A stretch of 54,050 bases of DNA, taken from NCBI GenBank assembly GCA_945862295.1, contig CAMAXT010000008.1, positions 1-54,050 on the forward strand. The letters are read 5' to 3'. The DNA comes from Pseudobacteriovorax antillogorgiicola. Lineage in GTDB: Bacteria; Bdellovibrionota_B; Oligoflexia; Oligoflexales; CAIYRB01. Numbering within the stretch: the stretch's first letter is position 1; each line of letters opens with the position of its first letter. Of this stretch, positions 1 through 7,546 are shown piece after piece. Made by a program: the position numbers and the translations under genes. The notes under the pieces are model-generated. The model saw nothing but the letters and a program-made list of their open reading frames with translations. It did no database searches and was not told the origin of the DNA.

Positions 1-153
1 CCGGTGGCATTCGGACAGGACAATCGGTTGGAAAATTTGCGGCTCGTCTGTCGCCAATGCAACATCGCCGCAGCAGAAAAAATCCTTGGTGTGGAAGTGA
101 TGGAACGCTACCGCTGGCTGAAATCGCGGGGCCAGAGCGAAGTCAGGCGTTAA
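1..153 (+). CDS. HNH endonuclease, C-terminal fragment (5' end outside window)
   Basis: The first base starts an open frame of 50 codons ending in TAA; no start is present, so the gene enters from the left. The peptide reads VAFGQDNRLENLRLVCRQCN, then AAAEKILG. This matches the end of the HNH nuclease fold, where an Asn-Leu-Arg-Leu-x-Cys-x-x-x-Asn block forms the last part of the beta-beta-alpha metal motif. The family cuts DNA and occurs alone or in restriction and mobile contexts. Nothing more can be said without the missing N-terminus. Confidence 0.7.
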   Translation, partial: PVAFGQDNRLENLRLVCRQCNIAAAEKILGVEVMERYRWLKSRGQSEVRR

Positions 154-451
154 TCTCTCCGGCAAATATTGACCTGAAACAATGGTCAATCTCTTCTATC
201 CAAATTATTTGAGAAAGATCACCGACGGACCAACGGTCCTGGTGATGACGATGTTGGTCAATATGCGCAGCAATTGCGCGAAAAAAAAGTATTATCTCAT
301 ATCGAAGGCATCCGAATCTACCTTGTAGCCATTAGGCAACTCGCCTTTGATATCCATTTGATTCGAGGTTGGCCATCGACATTGATAGTCATATGAAAGG
401 AGATGACAACTCTAGTATAGAAAAAACGCCTTGTATCGGAGTTGTGCGGTC
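154..451. other. Intergenic stretch with two inverted repeats
   Basis: No convincing gene is seen. Two inverted repeats lie here: ATTGACC (168-174) with GGTCAAT (184-190), and a longer interrupted one at 219-245 in which TCACC..GGACC pairs with GGTCC..GGTGA. Neither is followed by a clear T-run, so a terminator for the HNH gene is possible but not shown. A 50-codon frame from ATG 182 to about 331 has no recognisable content. Confidence 0.4.
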
Positions 452-1624
452 TCAGTATCGAGCCGCGAGGTCTTCAGATGCAAGCAAATCGTAAAGATTT
501 TCAAAATGTAAAACATTTGGAGAGGGAGAACTAATTTTTTGAGGCGTTAGTATCCATCTGCCTACGATATTTAGGCCAAGAGAATCGAGACAGGTGTTTT
601 GCGCAGCCGAAAAGGCCTGCGGAGTCGATTTCACCTCGATCGCCAGGTATTTTTGATTTGGTAGCTCCACCAGAAAATCTACTTCAACTTTTTCCTTTGT
701 TCGCAGATGAAATACTTTACTCTTTTGCCCCCGACTGGAAAAAAAACGGGAAATTTCGGTCAACACAATGGTTTCGAGCAGAAATCCGAAATAGACGCTT
801 AACATAAGGGGTTTGGTATCTGTCCAGCCTTGAAGACGTGACGCTAGCGCAACATCTTCAAAATAAATTTTAGGAGTTTTGCTTAGTCGTTTGTTCAGAT
901 TGGAATTATACGGCTGAATGATTCGGAGAATTCCGTTTTCTTGTAACAATGCTATCCAAGACTGAATTGTGGTCACATCAACGCCGCAAAGCCCAGCAAT
1001 TTCTGAATAATTCATCAACATTCCCTGGCGGGCTGCGGTGAGTCCCAGTGCCTTTGAAAACGCGGCCTTTCGTTCTATTCCAGCCGCAGCAACGATGTCC
1101 CGGTCAATAAAAGTTGACACAAAATCGTTTAGGTAACGGTCCGGTGATAGTTGAGTTGATACAGCGAGCTCCGGCCAGCCGCCTCGCAGCAGATGTCTTT
1201 CTAGATTGAAGTCACCCAGTTCGTGAATCGAAAGAGTATTTAAATCAAAAAAATTAGCCCGCCCAGCGAGACTCTCGCTGGTATTTTGACGAAGTAACGT
1301 TTGGTTTGATCCCGTCAACCAGTAATCAAGACTCGTGTCCTTGTTTCGTCGAGCCTCGTCAACCCTTCGCTTTAATTCTGAGAAAATTGTTCCAGCCAAA
1401 GGTGCTTCATCGATCAGGACGGCGCCTTTGAATTGATCAAGAAACAGGCGGGGATTTTGCTCCAGGAAGTTTCTGGTGGACAAATCGTCGACGCGAATGA
1501 CGCTGATTTCAGGAATTCTTTCGAGTAATGAGGTTTTCCCCACCTGTCTCGGACCCTTTAATATTTTAATGGGCAGGGAGGTTTCGCTTACATTTTTTGG
1601 ATCAAAATCTCTTTTATACCACAT
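452..1624 (-). CDS. AAA ATPase with DUF4143 C-terminal domain
   Basis: A 390-residue protein with a Walker A motif at the N-terminus (GPRQVGKTSLL, about residues 24-34), a Walker B-like VLIDEA near residue 70, a sensor-type LTGSNQ near residue 103, and a C-terminal DUF4143 domain with an EVDFLVE...AIEVKS signature resembling PD-(D/E)xK nuclease cores. This architecture is common as solitary genes in bacteria and archaea; its substrate is unknown, and several members have been suspected to belong to defence or toxin-like systems. It stands alone and is divergent from the histidine kinase at 1774. The ATG at 1624 places Walker A at the usual distance. Family assignment is firm, function is not. 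Confidence 0.85.
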   Translation of the reverse strand: MWYKRDFDPKNVSETSLPIKILKGPRQVGKTSLLERIPEISVIRVDDLSTRNFLEQNPRLFLDQFKGAVLIDEAPLAGTIFSELKRRVDEARRNKDTSLDYWLTGSNQTLLRQNTSESLAGRANFFDLNTLSIHELGDFNLERHLLRGGWPELAVSTQLSPDRYLNDFVSTFIDRDIVAAAGIERKAAFSKALGLTAARQGMLMNYSEIAGLCGVDVTTIQSWIALLQENGILRIIQPYNSNLNKRLSKTPKIYFEDVALASRLQGWTDTKPLMLSVYFGFLLETIVLTEISRFFSSRGQKSKVFHLRTKEKVEVDFLVELPNQKYLAIEVKSTPQAFSAAQNTCLDSLGLNIVGRWILTPQKISSPSPNVLHFENLYDLLASEDLAARY

Positions 1625-1773
1625 AGTTGTCGATATTATGTTAACATCCTAAATTAGTCAATACGCCATTTTTTGCTTTCGCTCTTCCCGGCTATAGCTA
1701 CGTTTCTTCTTTTTCGCACGCGTACCGTGAATACTTTGGGTCTCCACCGTCAGTGCACTCTTAGGATAGGCTC

Positions 1774-3069
1774 ATGCATCTAGTAGACAAATTCAGATCT
1801 ACCATGTCACAAGAGTCGACGGACGAGCATTTTCGTCGAAATGTATTGATTCGACTTTCAATCGCTCTTAGTAGTCTGTTGATGGTAGGGACACTCATCC
1901 GCTATTTTGCATCGACGATGCTTCTGCGGATTTTTGTAGTTAACTGCCTCATCTCTGTTGCTTTTGCTTTGACTCCTGTCTTTTGTTGGAAGAGCAATAA
2001 TCCTAATTTAATGGCTTACACGTTTTTTGTTGGTTTTATTGTGCTCATAGTTAATGGCGGACTCGTAGCGGGAGGTGTCAATGCACCCGTTGTCGCCTTG
2101 CTGCCGTTATTCCCGGTTTTTGGTTTCTGCTTTGGTGGGAAAAAACTTGGCGTTGTTGGACTCTTAGTTTCTTTTTCTTTGGTAGCTTTTTTGCTCATAG
2201 CTGAGAAAAGTGGCTGGATTGTTTCGGCTATTGACCCGGCGACCATCAGCGCACAAAGGGCAGCGATCCTTGTCACCATCGTGATTGCGTCATTTGCAGT
2301 AGGATTGACCTATGAATCGTCTCGCCATCGAACTGAACGCCGACTTGTCGAAATATCGCGTCTAGCAAGTTTAGGAACATTAGCAGGCGGCATTGCCCAC
2401 GAAGTAAATAATCCGCTGACTATTCTTGTAGGGTACGCCAACCAGCTCGATTTGATAGGAAAGAAGGGAAAAGAGATTGATCCCCTGGTTATCGAAAAAC
2501 TAGCTGGCAAAATTGAAACAAGTGCTTACCGCATTTCAAAAATAGTTTCGGGACTGCGTACCTACGCTCGCGACGAAACTGGTGAACCATTCGCAGAAGT
2601 CCGCCTTAAAAACATTGTTAATGGGGCGATTGCTCTTTGTGGTGAACGGTTTAAAAATGCGAATATCGTTGTGAAACTTTCAATAATTTCCGATGAATCT
2701 TTACACGCGAAGACGGGGCAAGCAATAGAGGTAGTTTTAAACCTACTTAACAATGCTTATGATGCTGTTCTAGGTCAAGACACGAGGTGGATCGAAGTCA
2801 GTTCAAAAAATGGGTCTGAATTTATAGAACTCTATGTAACCGACTCAGGACAGGGGATTCCCGTCCGCCTACAAACAAAAATATTTGCTCCGTTTTTTAC
2901 AACTAAAGAAATAGGCAAAGGTATTGGTCTGGGTTTAAGTACGAGTTCGTCGATTATGCAGCAACACGGCGGCGAGATTATTTTTGATGCCAGCAGCCCT
3001 CATACCAGATTTGTTTTGCGGTTCAAAAAATACAAGTCTATATCTGTACCGGGCGAAGTTGCCTCCTAA
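1774..3069 (+). CDS. Membrane sensor histidine kinase
   Basis: A 431-residue kinase. Residues about 24-180 hold roughly six hydrophobic segments with very short loops, so the sensor is membrane-embedded rather than periplasmic. The phospho-acceptor His209 lies in GGIAHEVNNPL; the N box (LLNNAYDAV, about 326) and the G boxes (DSGQGI; GKGIGLGLS) of the HATPase domain follow. It should autophosphorylate and pass phosphate to a response regulator, but no regulator gene is adjacent, so it is an orphan here. An AGGATAGG ribosome-binding site precedes ATG 1774; ATG 1804 is an alternative. A DUF2721 gene follows after 12 bases and probably shares the transcript. Confidence 0.88.
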   Translation: MHLVDKFRSTMSQESTDEHFRRNVLIRLSIALSSLLMVGTLIRYFASTMLLRIFVVNCLISVAFALTPVFCWKSNNPNLMAYTFFVGFIVLIVNGGLVAGGVNAPVVALLPLFPVFGFCFGGKKLGVVGLLVSFSLVAFLLIAEKSGWIVSAIDPATISAQRAAILVTIVIASFAVGLTYESSRHRTERRLVEISRLASLGTLAGGIAHEVNNPLTILVGYANQLDLIGKKGKEIDPLVIEKLAGKIETSAYRISKIVSGLRTYARDETGEPFAEVRLKNIVNGAIALCGERFKNANIVVKLSIISDESLHAKTGQAIEVVLNLLNNAYDAVLGQDTRWIEVSSKNGSEFIELYVTDSGQGIPVRLQTKIFAPFFTTKEIGKGIGLGLSTSSSIMQQHGGEIIFDASSPHTRFVLRFKKYKSISVPGEVAS

Positions 3070-3081
3070 AGGGGATGTTTA

Positions 3082-3486
3082 GTGGACCCTACAAGTAGTG
3101 ATGTTATCAAATCTATGTCTACGGCGCTTGCGCCGGCCTTCTTGATCTCCGGTGTTGGAGTCCTGCTGGGCTCGATGAATGTTCGTTACGGACGTGTTAT
3201 CGACCGGACTCGCCATGTCTTGACGGAAGCACGCAATCGAAGTGCTGATAGTCCCAGATCTTCAGAAACAGATGCAGAACTCCGTACACTCTACGGCCGT
3301 GCCCGAGTCCTTCGCCTGACCGTAATCTTGGCGGTAGGTAGTATCTTCAGTTTGGCGCTTAGCATTTTTCTGATCTTCACCAACATTGTTTGGAATGTGG
3401 CGTTGCCCTATGTGATCCCATCTGTCTTTATGATCGGTTTGATCTTTTTGATTATCTCACTACTTTTTTCATCGAAGATTTCGTGA
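3082..3486 (+). CDS. DUF2721 family membrane protein
   Basis: A 134-residue protein starting at GTG 3082 behind a GGGG ribosome-binding site, 12 bases after the kinase stop. The N-terminal half has the family pattern ALAPAFLISGVGVLLGSMN followed by RYGRVIDRTR, in which a helix leads into a charged Arg/Asp segment. Two strongly hydrophobic helices lie at the C-terminus (about residues 74-98 and 103-130). DUF2721 proteins are small inner-membrane proteins of unknown role. Cotranscription with the histidine kinase suggests, but does not prove, that it assists membrane sensing. Confidence 0.75.
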   Translation: MDPTSSDVIKSMSTALAPAFLISGVGVLLGSMNVRYGRVIDRTRHVLTEARNRSADSPRSSETDAELRTLYGRARVLRLTVILAVGSIFSLALSIFLIFTNIVWNVALPYVIPSVFMIGLIFLIISLLFSSKIS

Positions 3487-3567
3487 CTTCACTTTCCGCA
3501 TTGAAGCGGGAGATGCGTGTGGCCCTTGGGCGCGATGTAGTGGATTTGGAAACCAAGTAGCCTGTAG

Positions 3568-4323
3568 CTACCTTTTTGGAAACCTTGAGTAGGTAGACCA
3601 GATAAAATAAAGCTCTAGCGCAGCTTTCAAAAAATCAAGAAGCCTAAGCTTCGAATCTTGAATTTCATGCCACTGTCTTAGCGGGTATTCGATGACTATG
3701 TTGTCTAGCTTGCCAAATACCCCTGACATCCGCGCTAAGATTTCAACATCAAAAATCCATCGCGACATGAATTCTTTAGTAAATACTTCTTGGAGTTCTT
3801 TACTGGAGCGAAAAAGCTTTGCTCCGCATTGAGTATCATAGACCGCCAAATCGAGCGACAAAGACGCGAACGTGGCGAAAACCCGGCCGATATAGTGACG
3901 GTATGCTTTTCGCTCGATGTCTCTTCCAAGCAGCTTTACTCTTGAGCCCATAACGAGCACTACAGATGGATTCTTGACTAGCTCTTGATAAAGGGATTCG
4001 ACGGCCGTTAAAGGCGTTGCTAAGTCGGCATCTAGGTAGCCGGTAAATTCAGCACCTTTATTGAGTGCTATAAGCATACCGCGACGGACAGCCTCAGCTT
4101 TGCGACCATTTTTTTCGAGACGAACGATTGAGAAGTGGTCTGGGGCTTTAGTGCAGAATTCGGCGAGAATATCGTAAGTCTGATCTGTGCTGCCATCGTC
4201 AACAAATAAAAAGCCAATCTCCGAGGAGTTGGCCTTGAGGTGACGTGCGAAAATTTCGTACGCAGATGAATTGAAACGCGTTGCTTCATTATATGCTGGA
4301 ATGACGACAAGGCATTTACTCAT
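3568..4323 (-). CDS. Glycosyltransferase family 2, dolichyl-phosphate glucose synthase-like
   Basis: A 251-residue GT-A glycosyltransferase. Visible motifs are the nucleotide-binding start VVIPAYNE, FVDDGSTD for UDP-sugar binding, YLDADLATP as the metal-binding DxD, and DTQCGAKLF, which is typical of the ALG5/DPM1-like branch that moves glucose or mannose from a nucleotide sugar to a polyprenyl phosphate at the inner membrane. No long membrane anchor is evident, only a hydrophobic C-terminal patch. It lies 24 bases downstream of the secreted hydrolase gene on the same strand and is probably cotranscribed. The lipid and sugar specificity cannot be read from sequence. Confidence 0.82.
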   Translation of the reverse strand: MSKCLVVIPAYNEATRFNSSAYEIFARHLKANSSEIGFLFVDDGSTDQTYDILAEFCTKAPDHFSIVRLEKNGRKAEAVRRGMLIALNKGAEFTGYLDADLATPLTAVESLYQELVKNPSVVLVMGSRVKLLGRDIERKAYRHYIGRVFATFASLSLDLAVYDTQCGAKLFRSSKELQEVFTKEFMSRWIFDVEILARMSGVFGKLDNIVIEYPLRQWHEIQDSKLRLLDFLKAALELYFIWSTYSRFPKR

Positions 4324-4347
4324 GACGCCATTCCGGTTAAATATAAA

Positions 4348-6312
4348 TTAGCGGTACTCAATCTGAACGTCACCTTGTTCTTTTATGGATAGCTCATTTG
4401 TCGCCGGAATAGAGAATACGAGTCTATTGGCACTGCCGTCGGGGTTAGAGCTTATATTAAAAGCTTTGTCTCCCACGACTAAGGTCGGGATTTTAGCGCG
4501 GGCGTTAAAAGCGTCTTTAGCGAAAACAGTAACGATACTTTCAAGTCCATCCTCTGAAATTACAATGCTTTCTACGGCGGCGCGGACAGTGGCCTGGTAG
4601 GTCGAGCCCTGAGAATTTACAGAGGTATTCATGGCAACCATAGGTGTTCTGCCATCCACTATTAGGTTCTCCGAACCTTTGGTTACTCTGATTTCTCCTA
4701 ACATGACCGTTCCCGCCTGAGATTCGTTGAACCTTAGAACTAAGCTGCCGATGTCGGTGGCAGCGGTGATGCCTAAACTCTCTGCTGGAATCCGGATGGT
4801 TTGAAGTAGCCCTCGGCCGGTGCTTTTCGCAAGAGTTAGATAGTCTTTAAGCTGCACAGGGGCAAGCTCTTGGCCGTCTCGAGTGCGTAAATTGATCTTG
4901 AAGTCTGTACCTGGTTGCTCGTTTCTTCCAAGCAAGCTGAAATCTAATGTTTCGTTTACGGTGATTGAAGCGTCAGTAAACATCACTTCGAGAAAGTTAT
5001 TTTCAGATCTGGTGTTCCATTGGATGTTAAGGACTTTGCGGTCTTGTTGCAGTTGAGGGCTTCTGATGTCTGTTGTTACGCCGTTCTCGTTGCGGATTGG
5101 ATTTGACTGCCAGTTAACAAGTTTGCGGGTTGTGGATTGGTCGTTTGATTTAACATAGTCACGGCCGATGTTGGTGACACTTGCTAGCCCAGCGGGAAGC
5201 GGGCTGAAAGGATCGAAAATGCTAAGGAATGTAGCATTGGCGGACTTTCCTGTGTGAGCGCGGAGAAAGCCAGATACAGCATAAATTCCGACTTTTTGTT
5301 GCTGTGGAGAGTCGATGCGATTCGAGTCAAAGATTGGTTGATGATCATCGCAACCACCAGCATCGGATCTTTGCCATTCAGTATTGAAGTAATTGTGGTT
5401 AGCACCCCAAACTATAAAAGTAGATTTAGGTTTCATTGGTGTTTCAGTAGTGGTTTTGTACATGCGGTCAAATGGTTTAACACCTTCTAAGCTGCTAACG
5501 TCCCCGTCGCACAGAGGAAGAAGCACCGACCAAGCGAGATTAGGTGCATTCAATGTCAATTGAGTTTGACCGTCGACAGGTCCGATCTCGATCAAGGCTT
5601 TGATTGTCATTGGACCAATTTTCTCTGGCCAATTGCTGCCCGGCGCGTAGTAAATATGATTGGCAGCACGCATGCCCTCTCCGCCGCGAGAATGACCCAT
5701 GAGGCCGATTTCCTCAAAGTCTAATTTGTCTTTCAAATCAAAACCGATGAGATTTGCGCTGCCGCCATTCTTGTTCCAACTAGAGAGTTGCTCTAGATGT
5801 TTTAAAACGAGGCGTCCACGCGCGAGGTTGAGACCCTGGTCGCCGCTGACGCCCGAGCCTGCATTGATGCCGCGGTTAGCGCTGATCGAAACTACGACAT
5901 AGCCCCATGTCGCAAGATTGCGGGCAATATAGTCATATCCACGGTGATTTGGTGTTACGACGTAACCGTTAGGACAGGTTCCGTTCATAGTGTATTGCGC
6001 GTTATTGTCAATGCGAGGGTTGGTTCCAGTACCGCAAGTCATGTGATTACCATGCAGGAACAACGCGAGTGGCATTTTGGTTTCTGGTAGATTTCCTGAT
6101 GCTACGGTCGGTGCGTAAACTCGCGCCCAAAGTTCGGTTTGACGACCGGGAAGAATATCTGCGTATTCGGCCGAGGGAAGTTTGTAGTCGTTTTCTTTGA
6201 TGCCGTATGGGCCTTGAACCTCAGGGTTTATATCTTGGGCAATTGCAGCGAGCGACGAGCATGCAAATGATGTCATCACAATTAGACGGAGTATCCATGT
6301 TTGACGTCTCAT
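4348..6312 (-). CDS. Secreted alpha/beta hydrolase with C-terminal accessory domain
   Basis: A 654-residue exported protein with a signal peptide ending near SLAAIAQD. Residues about 60-370 form an alpha/beta hydrolase: the oxyanion-hole segment LALFLHGNH, the nucleophile elbow GHSRGGEG (Ser of G-x-S-x-G), and a candidate catalytic His in GANHNYFN. The fold resembles chlorophyllase/dienelactone-type esterases with a cap rich in Cys pairs (CGTG, CPNG, CDG, GCDD). Residues about 400-654 are beta-rich and look like two accessory sandwich domains. Substrate is unknown; a secreted polymer or ester hydrolase is the simplest reading. It probably heads a two-gene operon with the GT2 gene. Confidence 0.78.
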   Translation of the reverse strand: MRRQTWILRLIVMTSFACSSLAAIAQDINPEVQGPYGIKENDYKLPSAEYADILPGRQTELWARVYAPTVASGNLPETKMPLALFLHGNHMTCGTGTNPRIDNNAQYTMNGTCPNGYVVTPNHRGYDYIARNLATWGYVVVSISANRGINAGSGVSGDQGLNLARGRLVLKHLEQLSSWNKNGGSANLIGFDLKDKLDFEEIGLMGHSRGGEGMRAANHIYYAPGSNWPEKIGPMTIKALIEIGPVDGQTQLTLNAPNLAWSVLLPLCDGDVSSLEGVKPFDRMYKTTTETPMKPKSTFIVWGANHNYFNTEWQRSDAGGCDDHQPIFDSNRIDSPQQQKVGIYAVSGFLRAHTGKSANATFLSIFDPFSPLPAGLASVTNIGRDYVKSNDQSTTRKLVNWQSNPIRNENGVTTDIRSPQLQQDRKVLNIQWNTRSENNFLEVMFTDASITVNETLDFSLLGRNEQPGTDFKINLRTRDGQELAPVQLKDYLTLAKSTGRGLLQTIRIPAESLGITAATDIGSLVLRFNESQAGTVMLGEIRVTKGSENLIVDGRTPMVAMNTSVNSQGSTYQATVRAAVESIVISEDGLESIVTVFAKDAFNARAKIPTLVVGDKAFNISSNPDGSANRLVFSIPATNELSIKEQGDVQIEYR

Positions 6313-6653
6313 TTAGTAAAGCTCCCTTTGTGAGTTAGGTACTAAGTTTCTGTGATTGTATGAGCGATGCCAGTTTGTCGCAACAAAGCACATTGATAGG
6401 TTGTAACTCTTTTTTAAAAACCTAATTTGTGAGTTGGGATCTTACCAAAAAGGTTGTTTGGATAATTTCTTCCTGTCTAGGTGTCTGATCAATTTAAAGC
6501 CAGTTCGTCACAACTCTAACCCATGCTAATCACACATCAAGGTCACGACCTGTATACGGTGGAATACGGAAACAGATGCCAAACCAACAAGTAACAGAGG
6601 AGCTCTTCCGAACTGTGTTGGTGGAACGATAGTCAAACAAGCATGGAGCATAA
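6313..6653. repeat. Intergenic region with duplicated sequence elements
   Basis: No gene is seen between the divergent hydrolase and the small lipoprotein. Two pairs of near-identical elements occur in the same order: TTTGTGAGTTAGG (6327-6339) and TTTGTGAGTTGGG (6426-6438), and GCCAGTTTGTCGCAAC (6369-6384) and GCCAGTTCGTCACAAC (6499-6514, two mismatches). They may be duplicated operators or the trace of a local tandem duplication. Confidence 0.45.
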
Positions 6654-7031
6654 ATGAAACATTTAATTCTAGTTGGTGTAGCCTTAGCGGTTTTTTTTGG
6701 TTGCAAAAAGGAAGAAAAGTCCGAAACAAGTAGTTGTTCTTGTTTTGAAATGACTTCTCCTAGATTGGACATTGCAACGTCAAACATCAGTGGTGTGGTG
6801 AAACTGTCTCCACCACCATTTGAAAGAATAGAAAGTAAAGTCTTTATCTCCATCGACGAAAAACACATCTTTTCTGATGAACGGCACCGCATTTTGGAAC
6901 AAGAGGTCCATGTCGCCTATCAGTCAGATGATATTGGTGTTTGCGATACCACGGGGATCTTCCGGTGGAAAAATAACCCCGGTAACGAGGATTTCAGGAA
7001 TGCGGCGGCTATAAACGGCGAGCTTTCCTGA
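6654..7031 (+). CDS. Small putative lipoprotein, unknown function
   Basis: A 125-residue protein with a short signal sequence ending in a lipobox-like VFFGC (Cys17), followed by a Lys/Glu-rich linker. The mature part has two further clustered Cys (SCSC) and one near the C-terminus (GVCD). A GGAG ribosome-binding site precedes the ATG. No family is recognised. It is probably a membrane-tethered periplasmic protein. A hairpin with a T-run directly downstream suggests it is a single-gene transcript. Confidence 0.55.
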   Translation: MKHLILVGVALAVFFGCKKEEKSETSSCSCFEMTSPRLDIATSNISGVVKLSPPPFERIESKVFISIDEKHIFSDERHRILEQEVHVAYQSDDIGVCDTTGIFRWKNNPGNEDFRNAAAINGELS

Positions 7032-7038
7032 ATTCTTT

Positions 7039-7059
7039 TCGACTTCAGTCGATTTTTTT
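7039..7059 (+). terminator. Possible rho-independent terminator
   Basis: TCGAC and GTCGA form a five-base-pair stem around a TTCA loop, followed by seven T residues, eight bases after the stop of the small lipoprotein gene. The stem is short, so it would be a weak terminator. Confidence 0.45.
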
Positions 7060-7110
7060 ACCTCGAAAGACATACAATGGGAGGGACAATCAACTAGTTG
7101 GACGCCCCTC

Positions 7111-7359
7111 ATGCATTTTAGATTTTTGATCGGAACGTTAGTTATTTTGTTCGTCATAGCGCTTATTAGGAAACCGTTTAAAAATAGAGCTAAGTTTAAA
7201 GAACTAACTAATCATTTGATCCTGTCATTGTGCACATATTATGGATGTTTCGTTCTTTTGTCGTACCTTGGTCTGGAGCAAAACAAAAGTATGGCAATAG
7301 CTGTAGGGATCACTGCCGTCGTTTTGTTGATCGTGAATATATTCTTTCGCAAAGTCTGA
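7111..7359 (+). CDS. Small hydrophobic membrane protein, unknown
   Basis: An 82-residue frame with about three hydrophobic segments (residues 4-19, 36-54 and 60-78) and a basic loop (RKPFKNRAKFK) between the first two, as expected for an inner-membrane protein by the positive-inside rule. No family is recognised and the ribosome-binding site before ATG 7111 is weak. The transmembrane pattern is the only support. It lies between the small lipoprotein and the large cyclase gene without obvious linkage to either. Confidence 0.45.
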   Translation: MHFRFLIGTLVILFVIALIRKPFKNRAKFKELTNHLILSLCTYYGCFVLLSYLGLEQNKSMAIAVGITAVVLLIVNIFFRKV

Positions 7360-7546
7360 AAACCCATCTCACCAACGTTTTGACTAAGCATGGGCAGAAG
7401 AGATCTCAATATGGAATTTTGCTAAAAAAACAGATTTAGTTGAATGTAATTCGCCTCTTTTTCCAAACTCTTCCCACTAGACAATAAAGCAACTCCGCAA
7501 ATCAACCGAATCGCTAGGGATTCTTTACGTTTATCTGGGAGTACCT

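Noticed and set aside
452-1624. A defence island at the left edge (HNH nuclease plus DUF4143 ATPase)
   Set aside because: The two genes are convergent and separated by 300 bases, and no other defence gene is present.
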